Positions 7,382 to 15,786 of a stretch of DNA of 64,000 nucleotides are shown here, piece after piece. This DNA comes from Flavobacterium sp. NRK1 (GTDB lineage Bacteria > Bacteroidota > Bacteroidia > Flavobacteriales > Flavobacteriaceae). Each line of letters opens with the position of its first letter. Position 1 is the stretch's first letter. The notes beneath the pieces were generated by a model, which had not been told where the DNA came from, searched no databases, and worked only from the letters and a program-made list of their open reading frames with translations. Both the position numbers and the translations under genes were made by a program. The DNA is taken from contig NZ_JAMXLA010000001.1 in assembly GCF_024054175.1 (NCBI RefSeq), positions 803,341 to 867,340 on the forward strand, given 5' to 3'.

Positions 7382-9571
7382 ATGAAAACTTTATTCATTT
7401 TTCCTGAAAATGCCGTAAAGCTTAAGAGCTTTAGAGGCATTAAAACAAATTTATTTAGCCTGGGACTTGGCTTAACAGGCTTAACAGCCTTTGCCCAACA
7501 GCCTGTAGTTAAAGATTCTACAGAAGTACTCGATGAAGTATTGGTACAATCTGTACGTGCCAGCAGCACAACACCCGTAACTTTTACTAATGTTACGAAA
7601 GCAGAACTTGCTCCGCGTAATTTAGGTCAGGACATTCCTGTGTTACTTAATTACCTTCCATCTGTAGTTACAACAACAGATGCAGGAAACGGCTTTGGTT
7701 ATACAGGCATCCGGGTAAGAGGGGCAGATGCCAGCCGTGTTAATGTAACGCTTAACGGCATTCCTTTTAACGACTCGGAATCGCATGGTTCATTTTGGGT
7801 TAATATGCCCGATTTTGCCTCTTCAGCTCAGAGCATACAGCTTCAGCGAGGTGTAGGTACTTCCACAAATGGAGCAGGAGCATTTGGCGCCAGCCTGAAT
7901 GTACTTACTGACAGTTACAAAATGGAGTCAAGCGGAGAAATATCTAACTCTTTTGGAAGCTACGCCTCAAGAAAACATACTGTAAAATTCAGTACCGGAT
8001 TAATGAATGATAAGTTTGAAATTGCGGGAAGGCTATCGAACCTTGCTTCAGATGGATATATTGACAGAGCGTCTTCTGATCTTAAATCATACTTTTTACA
8101 GGGAACTTTTGTAAGCAATAAAACTCTTATAAAAGCTCTTGCTTTTGGCGGAAAAGAAAAAACATACCAGGCATGGAATGGGATAGATGCTGCAACAATG
8201 GCAAGTAACAGGCGTTTTAATTATTCCGGAATGTATACGGATGAGAACGGAGTTACACGATTTTATGATAATGAAACCGACAATTACCAGCAGGATAATT
8301 ACCAATTACACTGGAACCAGAAAATAAGCAATAGCTGGAGTACAAACCTTGCACTACATTATACTATAGGTAAAGGATATTATGAAAATTACCGCGAAGA
8401 TGCAGCTTTTTCAGATTACGGATTACAACCTTTAACCATTAATGGCAATTTTATAGATAACAGCGACCTTGTTAGCCAGAAATGGCTTGATAATGATTTT
8501 TACGGAACTGTTTTTTCAGCTAATTTTAAAACTGAAAAACTTAATTTAGTAATGGGTGGCGCATGGAATAGGTATGAAGGTGCCCATTATGGCAACGTTG
8601 TATGGGCACAATATTCAGGGAATGTTCGCCCTGACGACAGGTATTATGATAATGATGCCACTAAGACAGATGCCAACGTGTATACCAAAGCCAACTACCA
8701 AATAACCGAAAAACTTAACCTTTTTGGAGATTTGCAGCTTCGTCATGTAGATTACAAGGCGGGCAATGTTCTTGAAAGTAATGACAGCCCTGTAGCTGTT
8801 GACGATACATTTAATTTTTTCAATCCTAAAGCAGGACTTACCTATACTTTAAATACAAAGAATAATATATATTTTTCTTATGCCCGTGCTAATAAAGAGC
8901 CCCGCAGAAGTGATTATGAGAACGGAAGCACAAAACCTGAAAGCCTTAATGATTTTGAACTTGGATGGAGATTTAAATCGGGGCAGAATACTATTACAGT
9001 AAATGGTTATTATATGAGGTATAAAGACCAGCTGGTACTTACCGGTGCTGTTGATGATGTTGGTGCACGTATTTATACTAATAGCGGCGATAGCTATCGT
9101 ATGGGAATTGAAGCCGATGCAACCATTGCTATATCAAATAAATGGATTATCAGGCCTAATATTGCAGTGAGTGACAACAAAAACGTTGACTTTTTAGTTG
9201 AAACAGAAACCGGATCTGAGAATCTGGGAAATACTGAAATTGCTTTTTCACCAAGTGTTATTGCAGGAAATCAGTTAATTTATATCCCTGTAAAAGATAT
9301 ACAGATAGCCTTGCTGTCTAAGTATGTAGGCAAACAGTTTATGGACAATTATGAGTCAGCAAACTCAAAACTTGACAGTTACTTTACAAGCGATCTTAAT
9401 GTGAGCTATACTATACAAACCAGATCGATATTTAAATCTATTATATTTAATGGATTAGTAAACAATATATTCGACAAGAAATATGCTTCTAACGGGTATA
9501 TGTATGGCGATCCTTATTATTATCCGCAGGCAGGTATTAATTTCCTGTTAGGAGCTACTCTTAAATTCTAG
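7382..9571 (+). CDS. TonB-dependent outer-membrane receptor, probable thiamine or thiamine-precursor importer
   Basis: A 729-residue receptor. A hydrophobic stretch ending in LTGLTAFAQQ (about residues 27-41) is the signal peptide, preceded by an unusually long 25-residue n-region. The plug domain follows, with IPVLLNYLPSVV and IRVRGADASRVNVTLNGIP around residues 85-130, and a beta-barrel ending in GATLKF. It is downstream of the TPP riboswitch, so its substrate is most likely thiamine, a phosphate ester or a precursor (inference from regulation). It is single-gene between the riboswitch and a terminator at 9598. Confidence 0.93.
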   Translation: MKTLFIFPENAVKLKSFRGIKTNLFSLGLGLTGLTAFAQQPVVKDSTEVLDEVLVQSVRASSTTPVTFTNVTKAELAPRNLGQDIPVLLNYLPSVVTTTDAGNGFGYTGIRVRGADASRVNVTLNGIPFNDSESHGSFWVNMPDFASSAQSIQLQRGVGTSTNGAGAFGASLNVLTDSYKMESSGEISNSFGSYASRKHTVKFSTGLMNDKFEIAGRLSNLASDGYIDRASSDLKSYFLQGTFVSNKTLIKALAFGGKEKTYQAWNGIDAATMASNRRFNYSGMYTDENGVTRFYDNETDNYQQDNYQLHWNQKISNSWSTNLALHYTIGKGYYENYREDAAFSDYGLQPLTINGNFIDNSDLVSQKWLDNDFYGTVFSANFKTEKLNLVMGGAWNRYEGAHYGNVVWAQYSGNVRPDDRYYDNDATKTDANVYTKANYQITEKLNLFGDLQLRHVDYKAGNVLESNDSPVAVDDTFNFFNPKAGLTYTLNTKNNIYFSYARANKEPRRSDYENGSTKPESLNDFELGWRFKSGQNTITVNGYYMRYKDQLVLTGAVDDVGARIYTNSGDSYRMGIEADATIAISNKWIIRPNIAVSDNKNVDFLVETETGSENLGNTEIAFSPSVIAGNQLIYIPVKDIQIALLSKYVGKQFMDNYESANSKLDSYFTSDLNVSYTIQTRSIFKSIIFNGLVNNIFDKKYASNGYMYGDPYYYPQAGINFLLGATLKF

Positions 9572-9597
9572 AATCCAACTAAAAATTATTTACTATA

Positions 9598-9628
9598 GGC
9601 GGGCAACAAAAAGTTGTCCGCTTTTATT
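9598..9628 (+). terminator. terminator of the TonB receptor gene
   Basis: GCGGGCAAC (9599-9607) pairs with GTTGTCCGC (9613-9621), with one G-U pair, a five-A loop and a short T-tract. Confidence 0.8.
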
Positions 9629-9680
9629 ATTATATAAATTCGGTAAAAACTGCTACTTTTACCTTATAAGCATATATATA

Positions 9681-11975
9681 ATGAATTTTAAACTATTTAT
9701 AGCCCTTTCTCTTTTTTCTTCTTTAGCTTTTTCCCAAAAAACAAATAAGAAAAACTATCAATACGTAAATCCCATGATAGGTACAGAACGAATGGGACAT
9801 ACTTACCCGGGAGCAACCGTACCGTTCGGTTCGGTACAATTAAGCCCCGATACAGACACTATAGCGTATGAACTTAATAAAAAATACAATGGAAAAGTGT
9901 ATGAATACTGTTCAGGCTATCAGTACGAAGACAAAACCATAGTAGGCTTTAGCCATACCCATTTTAGTGGCACAGGACATTCTGATCTGGGTGATTTCCT
10001 GATTATGCCAACATCAGGAAAACTGCAATTAAATCCGGGAACTGCAAACAACCCGGCTTCAGGATACCGTTCGGGGTTTTCTCATGATAACGAAGTTGCT
10101 TCTGCAAACTATTATAAAGTAAAACTGGATGATAATAATATTACGGCCGAACTTACCACAAGCCAGCGTGTGGGTTTTCACCGCTACACATTCCCTTCGG
10201 CTGATGAGGTGCATATTATTTTAGACCTTATGCACGGGATTTACAATCACCAGGAAAAAAATGTATGGACATTTGTTCGCATTGAGAATGACACCCTTAT
10301 AACAGGATATCGCCAGACACAGGGCTGGGCCCGCACAAGGACCGTATATTTTGCGATGGCATTTTCTAAGCCCATAAAACAATATGGAGCTCATAAATAT
10401 GATGAAAATAATATTTATAAAGGTTTTTGGCGAAAGTTTGACGAAACAAAAAACTTTCCTGAGGCTGCCGGCAAAAACATTAGAATGTATTTTGATTTTG
10501 ATGTTAAAGCCAATGAACAGGTAATGGTAAAACTTGCCCTCTCACCTGTAAGTACGGAGGGAGCGATAGCTAATATGAAACAGGAAATTCCATATTGGGA
10601 TTTTGACAAAGTTCGTAATGAAGGTGAAAAATTATGGGAAACCGAACTTAACAAAATAGAAATCAAAACCATTAATGAAGATGATAAGGTTAATTTTTAT
10701 ACTGCCATGTATCATGCTTTTATAAATCCTACAGTATATATGGATACTGATGGCAGGTATAAAGGCCTCGATCAGAACGTACACACAGCAGATAATTTTA
10801 CAAATTATACCACTTTCTCGTTATGGGATACCTATAGGGCATTGCATCCGCTATTTAATTTAGTACAGCCCAAGCGTAATCAGGATATGATAAAAAGCAT
10901 GCTTGCCCATTATGATCAGAGTGTGCATAAAGCTTTGCCTGTATGGTCGCACTATGCAAATGAAAACTGGTGTATGATAGGTTATCATTGCGTTTCTGTT
11001 ATAGCTGATGCTATAGCTAAGGGAAACGATAATTTTGATACTGAAAAGGCATTGCAGGCCTGTGTAAGTTCGGCGAGCATACCTTATTATGACGGACTTG
11101 AATACTATATGGCAAAAGGCTATGTACCTGAAGATAAAAATGGCTCATCGGTTTCTAAAACTTTAGAGTATGCTTATGATGACTGGTGTATTGCTCAAAT
11201 AGCCAAAAAACTAAACAAACCTGATATTTACAATAAATTCTCGGCAAGAGCCGGAAATTATAAAAATGTATTTGATGCCAAAACAGGCTTTATGCGGCCT
11301 AAATTAAATGACGGAACTTTTAAAAAAGAATTTGATCCGCTTGATACACACGGTCAGGGCTTTATAGAGGGTAATGCCTGGAACTATAGTTTATATGTTC
11401 CACAGGATCCTGATGAACTGGTTAAAATGAATGGCGGCAAAGAGAAATTCACACAGCACCTGGACTCATTATTTACAATGACTTTGCCTGACAAATATTT
11501 TGCCAACACAGAAGATATTACCCGTGATGGCATTATTGGCAACTATGTGCATGGTAATGAGCCTTCGCATCATGTTGCTTATTTATACAACTGGACAGGA
11601 CATCCTGAAAAAACCCAGCAAAGAGTACGTATGATATTGGATGCTATGTATAAGCCAAAACCTGACGGACTAGGCGGTAACGATGATTGCGGACAAATGA
11701 GTGCATGGTACATATTTTCATCTCTTGGCTTTTATCCGGTAGCACCGGGCAGCGATCAATATGCTATTGGTTCTCCAAAAGTAAAAGAAGCCGTATTAAC
11801 CCTTGAAAACGGTAACACCTTTACCATAAGAACTAAAAATCAGTCGGCCAGAAATGTATATGTTACAAAAGTGGAGCTTAATGGTAAGCCATTAAACAGA
11901 AATTACCTTACCCATAAGGAAATTACATCTGGCGGAGAATTAACATTTTACATGAGCAATAAGTCGAAAAAATAA
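9681..11975 (+). CDS. GH92 family glycosyl hydrolase (alpha-mannosidase)
   Basis: A 764-residue exported enzyme with signal peptide (MNFKLFIALSLFSSLAFSQ). GH92 enzymes are calcium-dependent exo-alpha-mannosidases acting on glycoprotein or yeast mannans. Typical blocks are YVNPMIGTERMGHTYPGATV at the mature N-terminus, GFSHTHFSGTGHSDLGDF, TFSLWDTYRALHPLF, HGNEPSHHVAYLYNW and GNDDCGQMSAWYIFSSLGFY. No SusC/SusD pair or other glycosidase is nearby, so it is not part of a classic polysaccharide-utilisation locus. Exact linkage cannot be read. Confidence 0.95.
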   Translation: MNFKLFIALSLFSSLAFSQKTNKKNYQYVNPMIGTERMGHTYPGATVPFGSVQLSPDTDTIAYELNKKYNGKVYEYCSGYQYEDKTIVGFSHTHFSGTGHSDLGDFLIMPTSGKLQLNPGTANNPASGYRSGFSHDNEVASANYYKVKLDDNNITAELTTSQRVGFHRYTFPSADEVHIILDLMHGIYNHQEKNVWTFVRIENDTLITGYRQTQGWARTRTVYFAMAFSKPIKQYGAHKYDENNIYKGFWRKFDETKNFPEAAGKNIRMYFDFDVKANEQVMVKLALSPVSTEGAIANMKQEIPYWDFDKVRNEGEKLWETELNKIEIKTINEDDKVNFYTAMYHAFINPTVYMDTDGRYKGLDQNVHTADNFTNYTTFSLWDTYRALHPLFNLVQPKRNQDMIKSMLAHYDQSVHKALPVWSHYANENWCMIGYHCVSVIADAIAKGNDNFDTEKALQACVSSASIPYYDGLEYYMAKGYVPEDKNGSSVSKTLEYAYDDWCIAQIAKKLNKPDIYNKFSARAGNYKNVFDAKTGFMRPKLNDGTFKKEFDPLDTHGQGFIEGNAWNYSLYVPQDPDELVKMNGGKEKFTQHLDSLFTMTLPDKYFANTEDITRDGIIGNYVHGNEPSHHVAYLYNWTGHPEKTQQRVRMILDAMYKPKPDGLGGNDDCGQMSAWYIFSSLGFYPVAPGSDQYAIGSPKVKEAVLTLENGNTFTIRTKNQSARNVYVTKVELNGKPLNRNYLTHKEITSGGELTFYMSNKSKK

Positions 11976-11984
11976 AATTCTACA

Positions 11985-12458
11985 TTAAAGTAGCGATTTG
12001 TATTTCATCGGATTTTCAGCAAATTCTTTAATTACAGCATTACGTTTTAAAATAAGATTAGCCATATATTGTTTAAGGAAAAGCACATCTGCAATTTTAC
12101 CTAAAAAGCTATAAGGACTGGTGTAATCAAAAACATCAGTCATTATGGTCATATCATTTTTTACATTAAATATATGCTCATGCTTAAAGCTTTTAAAAGC
12201 GCCCGAAACCATTTCATCTATAAAATAATTAGGAGCTTCAAAAGCTGTAATCTTGGAAGTTAGTATTTGGGTAAAGCCTAAATGTCTGGCTTTCCAGGTA
12301 ACACTTTCTCCTATATTAATAAGACCAGATGTTTTCCCTGCAACAGCCTGTTCGTTTGTATGTACAGTAGAAATTTTATGAAGATCAATACTCCTGGAAA
12401 GATCAAATACAATCTCTGCAGAAGCATTAATGTATGTTTGCAACCTTATAACAGGCAT
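11985..12458 (-). CDS. SRPBCC (START-like) family protein
   Basis: A 157-residue cytosolic protein with the SRPBCC helix-grip pattern: a first strand RLQTYINASAEIVFDLSRSI, WKARHLGFTQILTSKI in the middle, and a C-terminal helix LFLKQYMANLILKRNAVIK. Members bind hydrophobic ligands; function here is unknown. It starts 2 bases after the stop of the Rieske-like lipoprotein gene upstream on the same strand, so the two are co-transcribed. Confidence 0.8.
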   Translation of the reverse strand: MPVIRLQTYINASAEIVFDLSRSIDLHKISTVHTNEQAVAGKTSGLINIGESVTWKARHLGFTQILTSKITAFEAPNYFIDEMVSGAFKSFKHEHIFNVKNDMTIMTDVFDYTSPYSFLGKIADVLFLKQYMANLILKRNAVIKEFAENPMKYKSLL

Positions 12459-12460
12459 AG

Positions 12461-12889
12461 TTAATTATAAACCCTTATCACGTTTGACGAAAGCTGTGCT
12501 ACTTTATAAGCCTTTAACGGATATCGCACCGAAGTGTTTGCTTGTCCGTTAAAAAGGCTGTACTCAACATTATCACAAGGGCATTTTGCATTTACCCCAT
12601 TTATAGTAAGCATAGAACATGTAGAAAGCTCCTGATTAGGGCAACTGGCCTCATAAGCAGTATATCCACTCCCTGTGTTAGTAACTATTACGCCATTTAT
12701 ACCTATGCCATCCTGTGTTATTCGAACCGGATTAGCCGGAAACTGTAATTGGGTATATAGTGGCAGATCCATATTTATATCTATAGAAAAATTATAATTA
12801 GGCAGGTATTTATTGTTATTGCTAAAATCATCTTTACTACAGTTAATCAAAAAAGGCATTACCAAAAGCAATAAAATATATTTTTTCAT
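12461..12889 (-). CDS. Rieske-like lipoprotein lacking both cluster histidines
   Basis: A 142-residue lipoprotein (signal peptide with lipobox Cys17 in INCSKDD). The second half has the layout of a Rieske [2Fe-2S] domain, but the first cluster motif C-x-H reads CPN (residues 83-85) and the second, C-x2-H, reads CPCD (103-106). With both His ligands gone a normal Rieske cluster is unlikely; Cys83, 91, 103 and 105 remain. It is co-transcribed with the downstream SRPBCC gene. I recall similar flavobacterial lipoproteins with the same ACPNQ/CPCD pattern, so the loss looks ancestral rather than a local mutation. Confidence 0.75.
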   Translation of the reverse strand: MKKYILLLLVMPFLINCSKDDFSNNNKYLPNYNFSIDINMDLPLYTQLQFPANPVRITQDGIGINGVIVTNTGSGYTAYEASCPNQELSTCSMLTINGVNAKCPCDNVEYSLFNGQANTSVRYPLKAYKVAQLSSNVIRVYN

Positions 12890-12968
12890 GCTGTTAAAAT
12901 TTAGGTGTTATAATTATGAAACAAATTTAATTTAATTAACTTTGACCTATGCTATTGCATATTAAAAA

Positions 12969-12996
12969 TTGAAATATTAAAAAAATATTATCTTTG
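12969..12996 (+). promoter_or_regulatory. greA promoter
   Basis: TTG (12969-12971) and TATCTTTG (12989-12996) match the Bacteroidota -33 and -7 elements with 17 bases between. Transcription should start near 13002, immediately before the leader hairpin. Confidence 0.7.
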
Positions 12997-13003
12997 CAGA
13001 AAG

Positions 13004-13028
13004 AAATCCCGTCCTGATGGGATTTTTT
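13004..13028 (+). promoter_or_regulatory. terminator-like hairpin in the greA leader
   Basis: AAATCCC (13004-13010) pairs with GGGATTT (13019-13025) around an 8-nt loop and is followed by more T residues, the form of an intrinsic terminator. No plus-strand gene lies upstream, so it can act only on the greA transcript itself, as an attenuator or a 5' stabilising hairpin. Confidence 0.6.
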
Positions 13029-13051
13029 CTATTTATATAAACGACGAAGTT

Positions 13052-13528
13052 ATGAGTACAGTATCTTATTATACCGCAGAAGGATTAAAAAAATTAAGGG
13101 ATGAGTTAGATCACCTTAAAAGCATAGAGAGGCCAAAAGCATCTGCAGCGATAGCTGAGGCAAGAGATAAAGGAGATCTTTCTGAAAATGCAGAGTATGA
13201 TGCTGCAAAAGAAGCTCAGGGCCTGCTTGAACTTAAAATATCTAAAATGGAAGAGCTTGTGGCTAATGCACGCCTTATTGACGAATCACAGCTTGACCTT
13301 ACCAAAGCTCTGGTTTTAAGCACCGTTAAAATAAAAAACCAGGCTAACGGAATGGAAATGAAATATACACTTGTTGCCGAAAGCGAAGCTGATCTTAAAA
13401 GTGGAAAAATTTCGGTTACTTCTCCAATAGGCAAAGGACTTTTGGGAAAATCTGTAGGTGAAACTGCTGAAATTAAAGTACCTAACGGTACACTTAAGTT
13501 TGATGTACTTGAAATAACAAGAGATTAA
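13052..13528 (+). CDS. greA: transcription elongation factor GreA
   Basis: A 158-residue factor that stimulates transcript cleavage by backtracked RNA polymerase. The N-terminal coiled coil (about residues 8-75) carries the acidic tip ARDKGDLSENAEYDAAKE, whose D and E residues coordinate the catalytic Mg, followed by an FKBP-like C-terminal domain ending in VTSPIGKGLLGKSVGET. The stop is 2 bases before the HIT gene, so both form an operon. Confidence 0.97.
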   Translation: MSTVSYYTAEGLKKLRDELDHLKSIERPKASAAIAEARDKGDLSENAEYDAAKEAQGLLELKISKMEELVANARLIDESQLDLTKALVLSTVKIKNQANGMEMKYTLVAESEADLKSGKISVTSPIGKGLLGKSVGETAEIKVPNGTLKFDVLEITRD

Positions 13529-13530
13529 GT

Positions 13531-13920
13531 ATGAGTTCTATATTCACCAAAATAGTTAATGGGGAGATACCGGCATATAAAGTAGCCGAAGATGATAATT
13601 ATCTTGCATTTCTGGATGTAAATCCAAATGCTAAAGGTCATACTTTATGTATTCCGAAACAGGAAATTGACAAGATTTTTGACATGGATGAAGAACAATA
13701 TCTTGGCCTGATGAAGTTTTCGCGAAAAGTTGCAAAAGCACTTGAAAAAACAGTACCGTGCAAACGTGTTGGTATGTCTGTTATAGGTCTGGAAGTACCC
13801 CACACTCATGTTCACCTTATTCCGCTTAATGAAATGGATGAAATGCGTTTTATCAATAAAGTGAAACTTGAAAAAGAAGAGTTTGAAGCATTGGCAAAAG
13901 CAATAGCATCCAATTTTTAA
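13531..13920 (+). CDS. HIT family nucleotide hydrolase or transferase
   Basis: A 129-residue histidine-triad protein with the signature HTHVHLIPL near residues 91-99 and an N-terminal IFTKIVNGEIPAYKV block of the HINT/Hit1 group. HINT-type enzymes cleave nucleoside phosphoramidates and aminoacyl-AMP. It is the second gene after greA, with a strong terminator following. Confidence 0.93.
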   Translation: MSSIFTKIVNGEIPAYKVAEDDNYLAFLDVNPNAKGHTLCIPKQEIDKIFDMDEEQYLGLMKFSRKVAKALEKTVPCKRVGMSVIGLEVPHTHVHLIPLNEMDEMRFINKVKLEKEEFEALAKAIASNF

Positions 13921-13942
13921 ACTTAAATAATATAAAGAAACT

Positions 13943-13971
13943 AAAGCCTCACAAATGTGAGGCTTTTTTTA
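13943..13971 (+). terminator. terminator of the greA-HIT operon
   Basis: AAAGCCTCACA (13943-13953) pairs with TGTGAGGCTTT (13956-13966), followed by a T-run. Confidence 0.9.
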
Positions 13972-14040
13972 TTATAAGGAAATTAACTAATGTTAGAATT
14001 ATATTTTTTATCATTGCAGAGAAATCTAACACAAAAAGCC

Positions 14041-14454
14041 ATGAAAAAATTATTAGGATTAGGACTCGCATTACTATGCCTTACCTCTTGCTCCAGCGAT
14101 GATGAAAAAACACCTACTGTAAATCTTGATCAGCTTGCAAAAAGATGGTTCTATGTTTCTACCAAAGTAGGCAGCCAAAAAACACCGTATGACGGCAATT
14201 TGCCATGCGGAAAAGATTATTTGGAATTTCAGGCAAACAATGTTGTAAGAGAAGGCGATTATTATGACTGTCAGCAGGATCCTGCAATAACAACAGGAAG
14301 TTATACTGTAGAAGAAGATACCGACAAGCTTACTACTACTATAGATGGAGAAACAATAGTTTATACTATTACAAAACTCAACTCTAAAGAGTTTCAGGCA
14401 GAAACCACCTTTAACAATTTAAAGATAACCTACATTTTTACAAGTACACCATAA
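14041..14454 (+). CDS. lipocalin-like lipoprotein
   Basis: I choose the ATG at 14041, which begins the lipoprotein signal MKKLLGLGLALLCLTSC; an in-frame ATG at 13990 would put 17 residues in front of it. The mature 120 residues are beta-rich, with an early W (KRWFYVST) and a paired-strand pattern like the small lipocalin-like domains common in Flavobacterium. The Cys pair in LPCGKDY and YYDCQQD may form a disulfide. It is monocistronic. Ligand and role are unknown. Confidence 0.75.
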   Translation: MKKLLGLGLALLCLTSCSSDDEKTPTVNLDQLAKRWFYVSTKVGSQKTPYDGNLPCGKDYLEFQANNVVREGDYYDCQQDPAITTGSYTVEEDTDKLTTTIDGETIVYTITKLNSKEFQAETTFNNLKITYIFTSTP

Positions 14455-14491
14455 AACAAAATCGGGATGATAAACATCCCGATTTTGTTTT
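14453..14491. terminator. bidirectional terminator overlapping the histidine-kinase stop codon
   Basis: A nearly perfect 17-bp stem (14453-14469 with 14475-14491) centred on ATCGGGATG/CATCCCGAT ends both the plus-strand lipoprotein message and the minus-strand kinase message. The kinase stop codon lies inside its 3' arm. Confidence 0.9.
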
Positions 14492-15638
14492 ATAGTTTTT
14501 TATAACTGGCCTGCATTGTTGTGCCTTTTCCGGGCTCAGACGACAGTACTTTTATTTTACCTTTATGATATTCTTCAACAATACGCTTAGTTAAAGAAAG
14601 GCCTAATCCCCACCCTCTTTTCTTTGTGGTAAAACCGGGCTCAAATACTTTTTTAAACTGAGATTTAGGTATTCCTTTACCTGTGTCACTTACTTTAATT
14701 TTAATAAAAGATTCATTTTCACTTATTATTAAATCAAGCCTGCCCTTACCTTTCATAGCATCTATGGCATTTTTTACCAGGTTTTCTATTGTCCAGCTAT
14801 GCAGTTCGGGATTAAGCATAACATTTACCGGATGATTTGGAGCCATAAAAAAGAACTCTACCTGTTTAGATGCCCTTGACCTTAAATATTCAAAAGATTT
14901 TTCTGTTTCGGCAATAATATCTCTTTCTTCCAGCACCGGCTCAGAACCTACTTTAGAGAAACGTTCGGCTATAACCTGCAGCCTGTTTACATCTTTTTCA
15001 ATTTCTGCTACAGTAGTTTCATCAACATTATCTGCTTTCATTATCTCTATCCACCCTAACAAAGAGGAGAGCGGAGTACCTATCTGATGGGCAGTTTCTT
15101 TTGCCATACCAGCCCAGAGCCTGTTTTGGGTAGCCATTTTACTGGCCCTATAAAAAATAAAGACTATAGCGGCAAACAGTACCACAATAATAACAAGTGT
15201 GATAGGATAATACTTAAGATTATTCAACAGTTGGGAATTGCCGTAATATAAAATTTGATTGTCATCCTTACCCACTTTTAACACAATAAAAGTACCTGCG
15301 TTTTTTAGATCCTGCAGATAATTTATTTTTCTGACAGAATCATTCTCAATTGCGGCAGGCAAATTTGCAGAACCTCTAATACTGTCTCTGCTATTAGTCA
15401 GAATAAGAGGCACGGTACTATTGCTTTGTAATATTAATGAAGGCAGCTCAAGATCAACATTGGTGTCTGTATTGTTAATCATGCTATACGCCTGAGCCAG
15501 CAATTCTACCTTCTTCCTTTCATCATTTTTAAATATGTTGAAAAAGTTATATGTATTCCAAAGTATAGAGATTACAATAAAAAAAGAGGCAGCGATAATT
15601 ATCCAGCGTGTAATATTCCTGTTATCGGTAAATTGCAT
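14490..15638 (-). CDS. membrane sensor histidine kinase (orphan)
   Basis: A 382-residue kinase. Two membrane helices (residues 11-29 and 145-163) flank a periplasmic sensor of about 115 residues that matches no domain I recognise. The kinase core follows with H-box ETAHQIGTPLSSLLGW (phosphorylated His184), N-box ENLVKNAIDAM, G1 DTGKGIP and the ATP-lid GWGLGLSL. The H-box variant HQIGTPLSS is common in Bacteroidota. No response regulator is adjacent, so its partner lies elsewhere. Confidence 0.93.
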   Translation of the reverse strand: MQFTDNRNITRWIIIAASFFIVISILWNTYNFFNIFKNDERKKVELLAQAYSMINNTDTNVDLELPSLILQSNSTVPLILTNSRDSIRGSANLPAAIENDSVRKINYLQDLKNAGTFIVLKVGKDDNQILYYGNSQLLNNLKYYPITLVIIVVLFAAIVFIFYRASKMATQNRLWAGMAKETAHQIGTPLSSLLGWIEIMKADNVDETTVAEIEKDVNRLQVIAERFSKVGSEPVLEERDIIAETEKSFEYLRSRASKQVEFFFMAPNHPVNVMLNPELHSWTIENLVKNAIDAMKGKGRLDLIISENESFIKIKVSDTGKGIPKSQFKKVFEPGFTTKKRGWGLGLSLTKRIVEEYHKGKIKVLSSEPGKGTTMQASYKKL

Positions 15639-15758
15639 AAAATTCTATTTGTGGCTTAAAGATAGTAAAGTTGGCAGTGGTTTACAATAACGGCTTCGCA
15701 TCGTTATTTATTTTATTAACACGACCGTTAAAACCCTGTGTCAATAGTATAGAAAAAG

Positions 15759-15766
15759 TATCTTTG
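15759..15766 (+). promoter_or_regulatory. -7 promoter box for the flavin reductase gene
   Basis: TATCTTTG fits TAnnTTTG and is 20 bases before the ATG at 15787. Confidence 0.55.
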
Positions 15767-15786
15767 TAAAAAACAAATAATCAAAC

